Under the pieces are notes generated by a model, which saw only the letters and a program-made list of their open reading frames with translations, was not told the DNA's origin and did not search any database. DNA of 41,868 bases from positions 1 to 41,868 of the forward strand of contig JAHEJC010000010.1 of NCBI GenBank assembly GCA_024639065.1, in the 5' to 3' direction. This DNA comes from Lewinellaceae bacterium. GTDB taxonomy: Bacteria; Bacteroidota; Bacteroidia; Chitinophagales; Saprospiraceae. A program made the translations under genes and the position numbers. Positions 1 through 7,707 of the stretch are shown piece after piece; the stretch's first letter is position 1, and each line of letters opens with the position of its first letter.

Positions 1-202
1 GATGATACACTGAACAATCGCAATCTTTATCAGTCAGCGCATTGGAGATCAATGTATTCAATCTGGCTGCAATACGTTGATGAGCAGGAGAGGGCATAGG
101 TGTCATGGCATACGGGATCCCATCAATGATCTCCCATCTCCCTTCCCAATTGATATAATCATCGTAAGTATAGTTTGGTAAATATTTTGCAGAATGTGCC
201 AT
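1..202 (-). CDS. Uma2-family (DUF820) putative endonuclease, 3' part outside the window
   Basis: An open frame starts at an ATG (complement of 200-202) and runs off the left edge, giving 67 codons without a stop. The N-terminus has the hallmark opening of Uma2/DUF820 proteins: a YTYDDYINWEG segment, then WEIIDGIPYAM, then PSPAHQRI, a run that recurs in this family. Uma2 proteins have a restriction-endonuclease-like (PD-(D/E)XK) fold and are often multicopy; their cellular role is poorly known. The catalytic C-terminal part lies outside the window, so nuclease competence cannot be judged. It lies 144 bp downstream of the hydroxyproline operon on the same strand and is probably a separate unit. 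Confidence 0.75.
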   Translation of the reverse strand, partial: MAHSAKYLPNYTYDDYINWEGRWEIIDGIPYAMTPMPSPAHQRIAARLNTLISNALTDKDCDCSVYH

Positions 203-307
203 ACTGTAAAGATACGCAATCCTTGAGGAACATGTCAATGGATTTTTGTACAGGTAAAAATCGTTTTGGAGCACATTTGTATATTTTCGAAAAGCTCCCA
301 GATTTTC

Positions 308-324
308 GCCTACTGCGAGCAGGC
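308..324 (-). terminator. possible terminator hairpin after the hydroxyproline operon
   Basis: On the minus strand, GCCUGC and GCAGUAGGC form a six-pair stem (one G-U) with a five-base loop, just past the stop codon at 347. The stem is GC-rich against an AT-rich background, but only GAAAAUC follows rather than a clear U-tract. A 10-bp palindrome GTGAGCTCAC (327-336) sits beside it. Confidence 0.3.
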
Positions 325-346
325 CTGTGAGCTCACGGATCTTTTC

Positions 347-1606
347 TTAGAATCGTTCTGGGTGCATTTGCTTAACCGGAATACTAGTTTCCTTTCCATC
401 AATCAGTTCAGCAACCAACTTCCCACTTGCCGGTCCAAGACTCATTCCCATCATAGCATGACCCGTAGCAACCACTAGATTACTATACTTTGAAGACCCG
501 CCCATATAAGGAATTCCATCCGGAGAGCAAGGACGATAGCCAGTCCAAATCTGTTCTCGAGGTGGTAGTGGATTCGGAACAATCGAAGGGAAATATTCGG
601 GGACTGCTTCTAAAAAACCCTGTACCCTTTTTGAATTAATTTTTGTGGATAAATTACTGATCTCCAGGGTCCCGGTGATACGCAAGTCATCTCCCATGGG
701 AGTCATAGCCACTTTCGCTTCAGATAAAATACTGGGTATGGTTGGTCGGCTATGCGCATTGGGTATGGTGATTGAATAACCCCTTCCATCTTGAAGAAGT
801 ATCTTAATGCCTATTCTATTTAATAATACTTTAGACCAAGCTCCGGCGGCCATTACTACCTGGTTCGTCTGAATGTTTTCTCCTGATGCCAATTTAATAT
901 TTGTTACTTTTCCATGATGTACATTCAAGTCAATAACCTGACTATTGATTTTGAATTTAACACCTGCCTTTTTCAAATAATTGACCAGCAATATCATAAA
1001 TTGATTACTGTAAACCTGTGCATCCCCCGGATACCAAACCCCACCCAGGACATCGACCTCGGTATCTGGATTTTTACGTTGAATGGCTGATAAATTCAGT
1101 TCTTCGGTTAGAATTCCAATCTTCTGAGCTAAAGATGCCACCATTCGTTCTTCGGCAAGTGCCTGCTGTGTCTTCGCTAGTATCATTAACCCTCGTTCTT
1201 GAAAATCTACTTGATCTCCCAATTCCTTGGCTAAGTTCCTGTACAGTTCTTTACTGAGTTCATTATAGTCTCTTAACAGGTATATGCTATTCGTCACATG
1301 CCCTTTATTACAAGACCTATAAAATTTCCAAAGCCACTGCATCAACTCAAAATTGAGCCTGGGCTTAATATAAAAGGGACTTTTGGAATCAAACATCCAG
1401 CGCATGCCTTTAGAAATAATTCCCGGGGCAGCTAATGGAATGAAATGGCTGGGAACGATCATGCCGGCATTGCCGAAAGAAGTCCCATCGCTTATATCGG
1501 ACGAGTCAATGACTGTAATTCGGTAACCGGTTTGATTCAAATAATAAGCACTGCATAAGCCGATAATACCTCCTCCAATAATATGTATCGATTCGGATGA
1601 TCCCAT
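347..1606 (-). CDS. FAD-dependent D-amino-acid dehydrogenase, probable cis-4-hydroxy-D-proline dehydrogenase
   Basis: This is a 419-residue DadA/DAO-type flavoprotein. The Rossmann FAD motif is at residues 10-16 (IGGGIIG), followed by SDGTSFGNAGMI, typical of membrane-associated D-amino-acid dehydrogenases. A C-terminal FAD-contact segment GYRPCSPDGIPYMG is followed by ATGHAMMGMSLGPASGK. The family oxidises D-amino acids and passes electrons to the respiratory chain. Its place 5 bp behind a hydroxyproline 2-epimerase makes cis-4-hydroxy-D-proline the likely substrate, with delta1-pyrroline-4-hydroxy-2-carboxylate as product. It is the last gene of the operon. The ATG start matches the usual family N-terminus. 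The family call is secure; the substrate is inferred from context. Confidence 0.85.
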   Translation of the reverse strand: MGSSESIHIIGGGIIGLCSAYYLNQTGYRITVIDSSDISDGTSFGNAGMIVPSHFIPLAAPGIISKGMRWMFDSKSPFYIKPRLNFELMQWLWKFYRSCNKGHVTNSIYLLRDYNELSKELYRNLAKELGDQVDFQERGLMILAKTQQALAEERMVASLAQKIGILTEELNLSAIQRKNPDTEVDVLGGVWYPGDAQVYSNQFMILLVNYLKKAGVKFKINSQVIDLNVHHGKVTNIKLASGENIQTNQVVMAAGAWSKVLLNRIGIKILLQDGRGYSITIPNAHSRPTIPSILSEAKVAMTPMGDDLRITGTLEISNLSTKINSKRVQGFLEAVPEYFPSIVPNPLPPREQIWTGYRPCSPDGIPYMGGSSKYSNLVVATGHAMMGMSLGPASGKLVAELIDGKETSIPVKQMHPERF

Positions 1607-1611
1607 CCTAG

Positions 1612-2613
1612 TCAGATAACTTGAAATCCATAAGCGTATGGGTCGTCATCATCATCAATGATGATATGATTATAACCAGTAATTTTAGCCCATCCTTCAA
1701 TACTGGGAATAATGGCAGGATAAGGACCACAAGTCGTTTCTCCCTCCACTCGCCCAATAAAAGTACTCCCAATAAAACTCTCATGTATAAACTGATCTCC
1801 TTTCTTCAATTTTCCCTGACCATACCATTGAGCCATGCGCGCTGAGGTGCCTGTTCCACAAGGGGATCGATCGATCGCTTTATCTCCATAGAATACTGCA
1901 TTTCGTCCGTCCGCTTTTGGGTCTATGCAATCTCCAGTCCATAATATATGACTAAGTCCAGAGATAGAATCGTATTGAGGGTGCACACAATCGATCGACT
2001 GGTTCAACTTTTCTCGCACGATTGGACTCCATCGGATCAATTGACCAGCCGTACAATCCTGTATACCGGAAAAATTATCTTGTGGATCTACGATCGCATA
2101 AAAATTCCCTCCATAGGCAATGTCGACTTTGAGTTTACCCAGGTCATAACATTCCACAGGAATGTTTTGCCGATATAAGAATGATGGAATATTGGTCAAC
2201 TTCACGGACTTTACTTTACCATCTTCCTGAAGATATTCCACTTCCACCAAGCCGGCAGGCGTTTCTAATTTTAATTGACCTGGTTGCTTAGGAATCACCA
2301 ATCCCTCTTCAATCATAATGGTAACCGTCCCAATGGTGCCGTGCCCACACATGGGAAGACATCCACTGGTTTCAATAAAAAGCACGGCGATATCATTAGC
2401 TGGATCGTTCGGTGAATAAAGAATACTCCCAGACATCATATCATGTCCACGAGGCTCAAACATCAGTCCCTGACGAATCCAATCATACTCATTTAAGAAG
2501 TGCTTCCTTTTTTCTTGGATGGTAGCTCCTTCTAGTGCAGGACCTCCTCCAGCAACCAGTCTCACCGGATTCCCACAAGTATGTGCATCGATGCAGTAGA
2601 ATGATTTGCGCAT
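1612..2613 (-). CDS. lhpA: 4-hydroxyproline 2-epimerase (proline racemase family)
   Basis: At 333 residues this is full length for the proline racemase/hydroxyproline epimerase family. Both catalytic cysteines are present: Cys89 in the MCGHGTIG motif and Cys252 in the SPCGTGTSARMA motif. Two cysteines indicate a racemase/epimerase; trans-3-hydroxyproline dehydratases of this family carry Thr at the second position. The enzyme converts trans-4-hydroxy-L-proline to cis-4-hydroxy-D-proline, the first step of bacterial hydroxyproline catabolism, and all three following enzymes are in the same operon. The gene begins 6 bp after the aldehyde dehydrogenase stop codon. The C-terminus carries an unusual run of five Asp residues. 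Proline racemase is the alternative, but the context argues for hydroxyproline. Confidence 0.9.
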   Translation of the reverse strand: MRKSFYCIDAHTCGNPVRLVAGGGPALEGATIQEKRKHFLNEYDWIRQGLMFEPRGHDMMSGSILYSPNDPANDIAVLFIETSGCLPMCGHGTIGTVTIMIEEGLVIPKQPGQLKLETPAGLVEVEYLQEDGKVKSVKLTNIPSFLYRQNIPVECYDLGKLKVDIAYGGNFYAIVDPQDNFSGIQDCTAGQLIRWSPIVREKLNQSIDCVHPQYDSISGLSHILWTGDCIDPKADGRNAVFYGDKAIDRSPCGTGTSARMAQWYGQGKLKKGDQFIHESFIGSTFIGRVEGETTCGPYPAIIPSIEGWAKITGYNHIIIDDDDDPYAYGFQVI

Positions 2614-2619
2614 TCCCGG

Positions 2620-4197
2620 TCAGCTATTATCTTTGGTGATGACACCATTTACTTTTCTCAAAATACCTCTTGGATTCTCATTTTTAAGTTCTTCAGGCAA
2701 AAAAGCTGCCGGACAATTTTGAAAAGCAATGGGTCTCACAAACCGATATATTGCATCCGTACCGACGGAAGTGTATCGACTATCTGTTGTAGCTGGATAA
2801 GGTCCACCATGTTGCATAGCATAACCAACTTCAACGCCTGTAGGAAACCCGTTATATATCAATCGGCCAACTCGTTCTTCTAAAGTATTTGCAAGAATTT
2901 TATATTGGTCTTGAGCATTCGGTTCCATAAAAATGGATCCGGTCAATTGGCCTTTAAGGTTATTAGTAACTTCTACCATTTCTGCAATGGATTTGCACTT
3001 TATCAAAATTGACGTAGGGCCAAATATTTCATTATGCAAGAATGGGTTGTTAAAAAATACATTGGCATTAGTAGAATAAATTGCAGGTGGAGCGCTATAA
3101 TTATCATCTGGTAGTGACTCAAATTCTGTATGAACCCCTGTCGTAAATTTAGCCCTTTTCCGCCCCGAAAGATAATTGTTTCGAATGCTGGTGTTCAACA
3201 TGGAGGAAGCCTTTAAATCGGCAAACGCTTCCACCAAATGATTGATAAATTTGTTGGTTTGACTATTTTCTATGGTTATCAACAATCCAGGGTTTGTACA
3301 AAACTGACCTGCTCCTAAATTTACAGACCCTGCTATGCCTACGGCTAACTCTTGCGAGTGTGCTTGAATATATTCTGGTGTCATGAAAATTGGATTGACA
3401 CTACCCATTTCTGCGAAAACTGGTATTGGTTCATCCCGGTCATTGGCTAAATTAAAAAGCGCTACCCCTCCCCGGTGTGATCCCGTAAAGGCAACTCCTT
3501 TAATCAAGGGATGCTGAACTAGCTGTTCTCCCAGGGAATACCCACTACCTACCAGTGAGGAGAATACGCCATCGGGCATATTGGTCTTGATTGCTGCTTT
3601 TTGGATTGCCTGGGACACCAATGCATTGGTTCCTAAGTGCGATTCATGTGCCTTGACAATCACTGGGCACCCTGCAGCCAACGCAGATGCTGTATCCCCG
3701 CCGGCTGTTGAAAATGCTAGTGGGAAATTGCTGGCAGTGAAAATTACTACTGGGCCTATTGATGAGACCATTTTCCGGATATCTGGCTTAGGAATAGGTT
3801 TGCGATCAGCATCTCCTGTGTCAATGACCGCATTGACCCAGGAACCTTCACGAAGTACCTGAGCAAAAAGTCTCAATTGACCACAAGTCCTTCCTCTTTC
3901 ACCCTTTACCCTTCCAGCAGGCAGGCCACTTTCCAGCATAACACGCTCAACAAGATCATCCCCTAAATCTTCTATTTCGTCAGCAATAGCTTCTAAAAAT
4001 TCAGCTCGCTGTATACCTGTTAGCCTTTTAAATTGGGGCCAGGCTGTATTCGCAATGCTGACAGCTTGGGTTACCTCCTCAGGAGTAGCTACGCAAAAAG
4101 TACCTTCAAGCTGATCGTTTGTTTTAGGATTATACGCAACGGTAGTCTTATCTCCTAAAGCCGATGTTTTTTTTCCAATGATATTTTCTGTAATCAT
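2620..4197 (-). CDS. alpha-ketoglutaric semialdehyde (2,5-dioxovalerate) dehydrogenase
   Basis: A 525-residue NAD(P)-dependent aldehyde dehydrogenase. The cofactor-site FTGS motif is at 237-240, the general base Glu263 lies in AEMGSVNP, and the catalytic Cys300 lies in NLGAGQFCTNPG. The length, the AEMGSVNP motif and the C-terminal MQHGGPYPATTDSRYTSVG segment are typical of the KGSADH group rather than of generic aldehyde dehydrogenases. It oxidises 2,5-dioxopentanoate to alpha-ketoglutarate, the final step of hydroxyproline degradation, feeding the TCA cycle. It starts 18 bp after the deaminase gene and ends 6 bp before the epimerase gene. ATG start. KGSADH also serves pentose and glucarate routes, but nothing here points to those. 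Confidence 0.9.
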   Translation of the reverse strand: MITENIIGKKTSALGDKTTVAYNPKTNDQLEGTFCVATPEEVTQAVSIANTAWPQFKRLTGIQRAEFLEAIADEIEDLGDDLVERVMLESGLPAGRVKGERGRTCGQLRLFAQVLREGSWVNAVIDTGDADRKPIPKPDIRKMVSSIGPVVIFTASNFPLAFSTAGGDTASALAAGCPVIVKAHESHLGTNALVSQAIQKAAIKTNMPDGVFSSLVGSGYSLGEQLVQHPLIKGVAFTGSHRGGVALFNLANDRDEPIPVFAEMGSVNPIFMTPEYIQAHSQELAVGIAGSVNLGAGQFCTNPGLLITIENSQTNKFINHLVEAFADLKASSMLNTSIRNNYLSGRKRAKFTTGVHTEFESLPDDNYSAPPAIYSTNANVFFNNPFLHNEIFGPTSILIKCKSIAEMVEVTNNLKGQLTGSIFMEPNAQDQYKILANTLEERVGRLIYNGFPTGVEVGYAMQHGGPYPATTDSRYTSVGTDAIYRFVRPIAFQNCPAAFLPEELKNENPRGILRKVNGVITKDNS

Positions 4198-4215
4198 GTT
4201 TTCGAAGCATTATTG

Positions 4216-5127
4216 TTACAAAGATAAGTAATCAGGAAGAGAAGGTCTATTTGACAAGCCATCTTTCAAGATACTGATAACCCGTTCTCTTTCTGATCCT
4301 CGTAATGGTTTTCGGGGTGCTCTTACATGCTCTGTCCCGATGCCCGTCATAACTTCCGCTAGCTTAATATTCTGGACTAGTTGTGGGTTAATATCCAGTT
4401 CAAGAATAGGTAGAAACCACCTATTTATATCACGGGCCTCTTTAATTCTACCCGCCTTCACAAGCCTATAAATAGCTACTGTTTCTGCTGGAAAAGCATC
4501 TACTAATCCTGCAACCCAGCCATCAGCACCGGATACAAGGGCTTCAAATGCCAGGGTATCCACACCACATAAAATTTTGAGATCATCCCCAAAGCGATTT
4601 CTCATCCTGGTTACATTACAGATGTCTCTGGTGCTTTCTTTAACGGCCACGATATTTTCCGATTTCAACAAAACTTCGAACATATCCAAGGTTACTTCAA
4701 TTTTATAATCTACCGGATTGTTATAAATCATAATAGGCAGGCTAGTGCTTTGTGCCACTGCCTGAAAATGTTCCACCACTTCATCATCGGTGGGTTTATA
4801 CATCATCGGTGGCAAGATCATCAACCCATTTGCACCATGCTTTTCGGATAACTGGGCTAAACTAACTGCATGGCGGGTAGATCCTTCGGCAATATTTATC
4901 AATATAGGAACCTGTTGAACATGAGCTAACGTTGCTTGTAAAAGCTCCATACGTTCACCATGAGTTATCGTACTCGATTCTCCCAGTGATCCACCTATAA
5001 TCAATCCATCAACGCCAGCAGAAATCTGTGCATCAATATTTTTTAGAAATCCAGGAATATCCAACGATTCATCAGCATTGAATTGTGTGGTCAACGCTGG
5101 ATATACTCCTTCCCAGGCTACCTGCAT
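4216..5127 (-). CDS. lhpC: delta1-pyrroline-4-hydroxy-2-carboxylate deaminase (DHDPS/NAL superfamily)
   Basis: A 303-residue TIM-barrel aldolase-superfamily protein. The substrate-carboxylate loop is GGSLGES (45-51). Tyr135 lies in MIYNNP and the Schiff-base Lys163 in VAVKEST. Members of this superfamily include dihydrodipicolinate synthase, N-acetylneuraminate lyase and the hydroxyproline-pathway deaminase, which removes ammonia and water to give alpha-ketoglutaric semialdehyde. With a hydroxyproline epimerase, a D-hydroxyproline dehydrogenase and KGSADH in the same operon, the deaminase role is by far the most likely. This is the first gene of the operon, so it is the one next to the shared regulatory region. 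ATG start. Confidence 0.87.
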   Translation of the reverse strand: MQVAWEGVYPALTTQFNADESLDIPGFLKNIDAQISAGVDGLIIGGSLGESSTITHGERMELLQATLAHVQQVPILINIAEGSTRHAVSLAQLSEKHGANGLMILPPMMYKPTDDEVVEHFQAVAQSTSLPIMIYNNPVDYKIEVTLDMFEVLLKSENIVAVKESTRDICNVTRMRNRFGDDLKILCGVDTLAFEALVSGADGWVAGLVDAFPAETVAIYRLVKAGRIKEARDINRWFLPILELDINPQLVQNIKLAEVMTGIGTEHVRAPRKPLRGSERERVISILKDGLSNRPSLPDYLSL

Positions 5128-5199
5128 AATTTATATTTTTATAAAGTTAAAAGAGAGAACAAAGAAAACGGTTTTAGTTAAAAGTAAATAGGGAAATAT

Positions 5200-5241
5200 T
5201 GATCAGTTTTTTACATTTTTTGACCATTTTTATAAATTTAA
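5200..5241. promoter_or_regulatory. 21-bp direct repeat, candidate AraC-family operator
   Basis: In the 134-bp divergent gap two copies lie head to tail, starting TGATCAG (5200) and TGACCAT (5221). They match at 15 of 21 positions by eye. A 21-bp period puts both on the same DNA face, as expected for the two helix-turn-helix motifs or the dimer of an AraC regulator. Some matches come from T-runs, so the repeat is suggestive only. It lies 20 bp before the regulator's start codon and about 73 bp upstream of the deaminase start. Confidence 0.4.
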
Positions 5242-5261
5242 TACAATTATTCGGTTAATAA

Positions 5262-6134
5262 ATGAAAATTTTACCTTTTACGATCCCTGTCAAAAAAGGA
5301 GAGTCTCTCGTGACCAATCACGAAAAAATTACCGATTATTATCCTTTTTACCACCGTCACAAAGAGCTTCAAATTACTTATATCATTAATGGCCAAGGAT
5401 CATTATTATTAAACAATAATATATTTTCATTTATGCCTGGTAATATCTATTTGATTGGTGCTAACCAAGCTCATCTATTTAAAAGAACGATACCTAAAAA
5501 TCAATCCAAGTCACCAAAAGAGGTAGAATTGATGAACATTTTCATCGATCTCCAAGGTCCTCTTGAAAGCATATTTAAACTACCAGAATGGAATATTACC
5601 TTTTCATTTTTAAAATCAATCGGATTAGCTCGAATCCAATCACCAGGTCTATCCCCTGCTATCAATCAACTGAAAACTATTGTCACCACGGAAGGAAGTC
5701 AAAAAATCATTAAACTATTAGATTTCATAGAAATTATCCTCCCTTACCAGGAGATAATGTCTTCAATGGAAACGACTAACTATTCTGACTCCGACGGGAC
5801 CAGATTGAATCAAGTGATCCAACATTTATGGTCAAATTATGCCAATCAAATTTCATTATCCGCAAGTGCTCAGCTGGTTAACATGAGTCCAGAAGCTTTT
5901 AGTCGGTATTTCAAGAAACGAACCAACAAAACCTTTATTTCATACCTCAATGAATTGAGAATTCATCAGGCTTGCAAGAAAATTCAGCAAAACAATGAGA
6001 TTTCAATGGGTGAGATTGGTTTCTTATGTGGGTTCAATAACGCTACACATTTTAATCGAATTTTTAAACAAGTGCTAAGGATGAGCCCTAGTATTTACAA
6101 GAAAGAAATCAGGCACTTAGATTTTATTGGATAA
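5262..6134 (+). CDS. AraC-family transcriptional regulator, probable regulator of the hydroxyproline operon
   Basis: A 290-residue two-domain regulator. The N-terminal half looks like a cupin-type AraC ligand-binding domain: YYPFYHRHKELQITYIING with paired His residues, then LNNNIFSFMPGNIYLIGANQAH. The C-terminal 100 residues form the double helix-turn-helix: a first helix pair around SLSASAQLVNMSPEAFSRYFKK and a second around MGEIGFLCGFNNATHFNRIFK, ending in the typical SPSIYKKE. It is divergent from the hydroxyproline operon, the usual arrangement for a local regulator. I infer that it senses hydroxyproline or a pathway intermediate. ATG start, no signal peptide. It converges on the SLC13 transporter with 40 bp between stop codons. 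Confidence 0.85.
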   Translation: MKILPFTIPVKKGESLVTNHEKITDYYPFYHRHKELQITYIINGQGSLLLNNNIFSFMPGNIYLIGANQAHLFKRTIPKNQSKSPKEVELMNIFIDLQGPLESIFKLPEWNITFSFLKSIGLARIQSPGLSPAINQLKTIVTTEGSQKIIKLLDFIEIILPYQEIMSSMETTNYSDSDGTRLNQVIQHLWSNYANQISLSASAQLVNMSPEAFSRYFKKRTNKTFISYLNELRIHQACKKIQQNNEISMGEIGFLCGFNNATHFNRIFKQVLRMSPSIYKKEIRHLDFIG

Positions 6135-6174
6135 TCCTAAATTTGATTGTTGAATTACCTACATGACTACCAGT

Positions 6175-7638
6175 CTATCTCAACTCTTTTGGAAATTGAC
6201 CTGGATCAAATCCCCATACCATAGGAAGCAGAAAATAGACAATTAAGCTGATCACAATTATGGAGAATAGATTCAACCAAATACCAGTTTTTACCATATC
6301 GGGGATCCGAAGATAACCTGATCCAAAAACCACCGCATTGGGAGGAGTGGCAACTGGAAGCATAAAAGCACAGGAAGCGGCCGTCGTAGCGCCAACCATT
6401 AAAATGAAAGGGTGCACATCAATCGATATAGCGATTGGGGCCAGAATGGGCAATAACATCGAGGTCGTTGCTATATTTGAAGTAATTTCGGTCAAGAAAT
6501 TTACAGCAGCGACCAAAATCAAAATAATCAACAACAGGTGGATACTTTGTAAAAGGGTCATCTGGCTGCCAATCCAATTGGCCAATCCAGTTGCGGTGAA
6601 TCCTTGAGCCAAAGCCAATCCTCCTCCAAATAATAACAATATACCCCAAGGTAACTTAACGGCTTCATCCCACTTAAGAATTTTACGATCTCCCTTTTTG
6701 GTCGGGATTAGAAATAATACGATAGCAGCACTTATGGCAATAATAGTATCGTCCAGGTTTGGCATTAATTTTTGCAGTAGAAAAGATCGAGTGATCCAGG
6801 CCAAAGCCGTAATTGTAAAAACGATTAAAACGATTTTTTCTTCATAGCGGATGGTTCCTAATTCATGCAATAAACGATGGATCTCGGATTGACCTCCTGG
6901 AAATGACTTTTGTTTAAATGTGAACGCAAACCGAGTTAAATAAATCCAGCAAATAGCTAGTAGTAATATGGATATAGGTAAGCCGTAGACAATCCATTGA
7001 GTAAATGTAATTTCGATCTGATATAATTCCTCTATAACTCCCGCAAAAACCAGATTGGGCGGGGTGCCGATGAGTGTGGCTATACCTCCAATGGATGCAC
7101 TGTAGGCAATCCCCAACATCAAAGCTTTGCCAAATATCAGGTTTTCATCTTGAATGGTAACCGGATTATCTTTTAGTTGGGCTATGACTGCCATGCCGAT
7201 AGGCAGCATCATTACGGAGGTAGCAGTATTTGAAATCCACATCGATAAAAAAGCTGTAGCAACCATAAATCCCAATATGATCTTGGTCACATCTGTACCA
7301 ATAAAACCTATAATAGAAAGTGCGATACGTTTATGCAGATTCCACCTTTCAATGGCTATCGCTAAAATGAATCCACCTATATATAGGAAAATATATTTAT
7401 GCCCAAAAGAAGCGGTGGTGGCGCTGAGGCTTAGTGCACCGGTAAGTGGAAATAGGACAATAGGTAAGAGCGAAGTGACAGCAATGGGAATTGCTTCAGT
7501 TATCCACCAAATGGCTACCCAAAACGTACAGGCAAGTACTGCATTAGCTTCTTGGCTCATTCCTGCAGGACGAAAATAAAACAATACCAGAATGAATGCC
7601 AGGGGACCACTAATCAGACCAATTTTCTTTGCTCTCAA
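6175..7638 (-). CDS. SLC13/DASS-family sodium:di- or tricarboxylate symporter
   Basis: A 487-residue, very hydrophobic membrane protein with about 11 transmembrane segments. Both internal-repeat signature motifs of the divalent anion:sodium symporter family are present: SNTATSVMMLPIGMA in the first half and TSNIATTSMLLPILAPIA in the second. The N-terminal KKIGLISGPLAF and WWITEAIP segments are typical. The family imports succinate, malate, fumarate or citrate, sometimes sulfate. It lies 69 bp downstream of the PQQ-dehydrogenase gene on the same strand and converges on the AraC gene. No ATG is available at the conserved N-terminus: an upstream ATG is out of frame and hits a stop, so TTG at 7638 is the best start. 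The substrate is unknown. Confidence 0.88.
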   Translation of the reverse strand: MRAKKIGLISGPLAFILVLFYFRPAGMSQEANAVLACTFWVAIWWITEAIPIAVTSLLPIVLFPLTGALSLSATTASFGHKYIFLYIGGFILAIAIERWNLHKRIALSIIGFIGTDVTKIILGFMVATAFLSMWISNTATSVMMLPIGMAVIAQLKDNPVTIQDENLIFGKALMLGIAYSASIGGIATLIGTPPNLVFAGVIEELYQIEITFTQWIVYGLPISILLLAICWIYLTRFAFTFKQKSFPGGQSEIHRLLHELGTIRYEEKIVLIVFTITALAWITRSFLLQKLMPNLDDTIIAISAAIVLFLIPTKKGDRKILKWDEAVKLPWGILLLFGGGLALAQGFTATGLANWIGSQMTLLQSIHLLLIILILVAAVNFLTEITSNIATTSMLLPILAPIAISIDVHPFILMVGATTAASCAFMLPVATPPNAVVFGSGYLRIPDMVKTGIWLNLFSIIVISLIVYFLLPMVWGFDPGQFPKELR

Positions 7639-7707
7639 GCCATAAATTTTAAAGATTACCTTCTTGTAATATAAGACTTTGACCTAATAATAGAATAATC
7701 TGCTGAC

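Noticed and set aside
266-478. Plus-strand frame overlapping the end of the FAD dehydrogenase
   Set aside because: It is a shadow of the well-supported minus-strand gene with no gene-like features.
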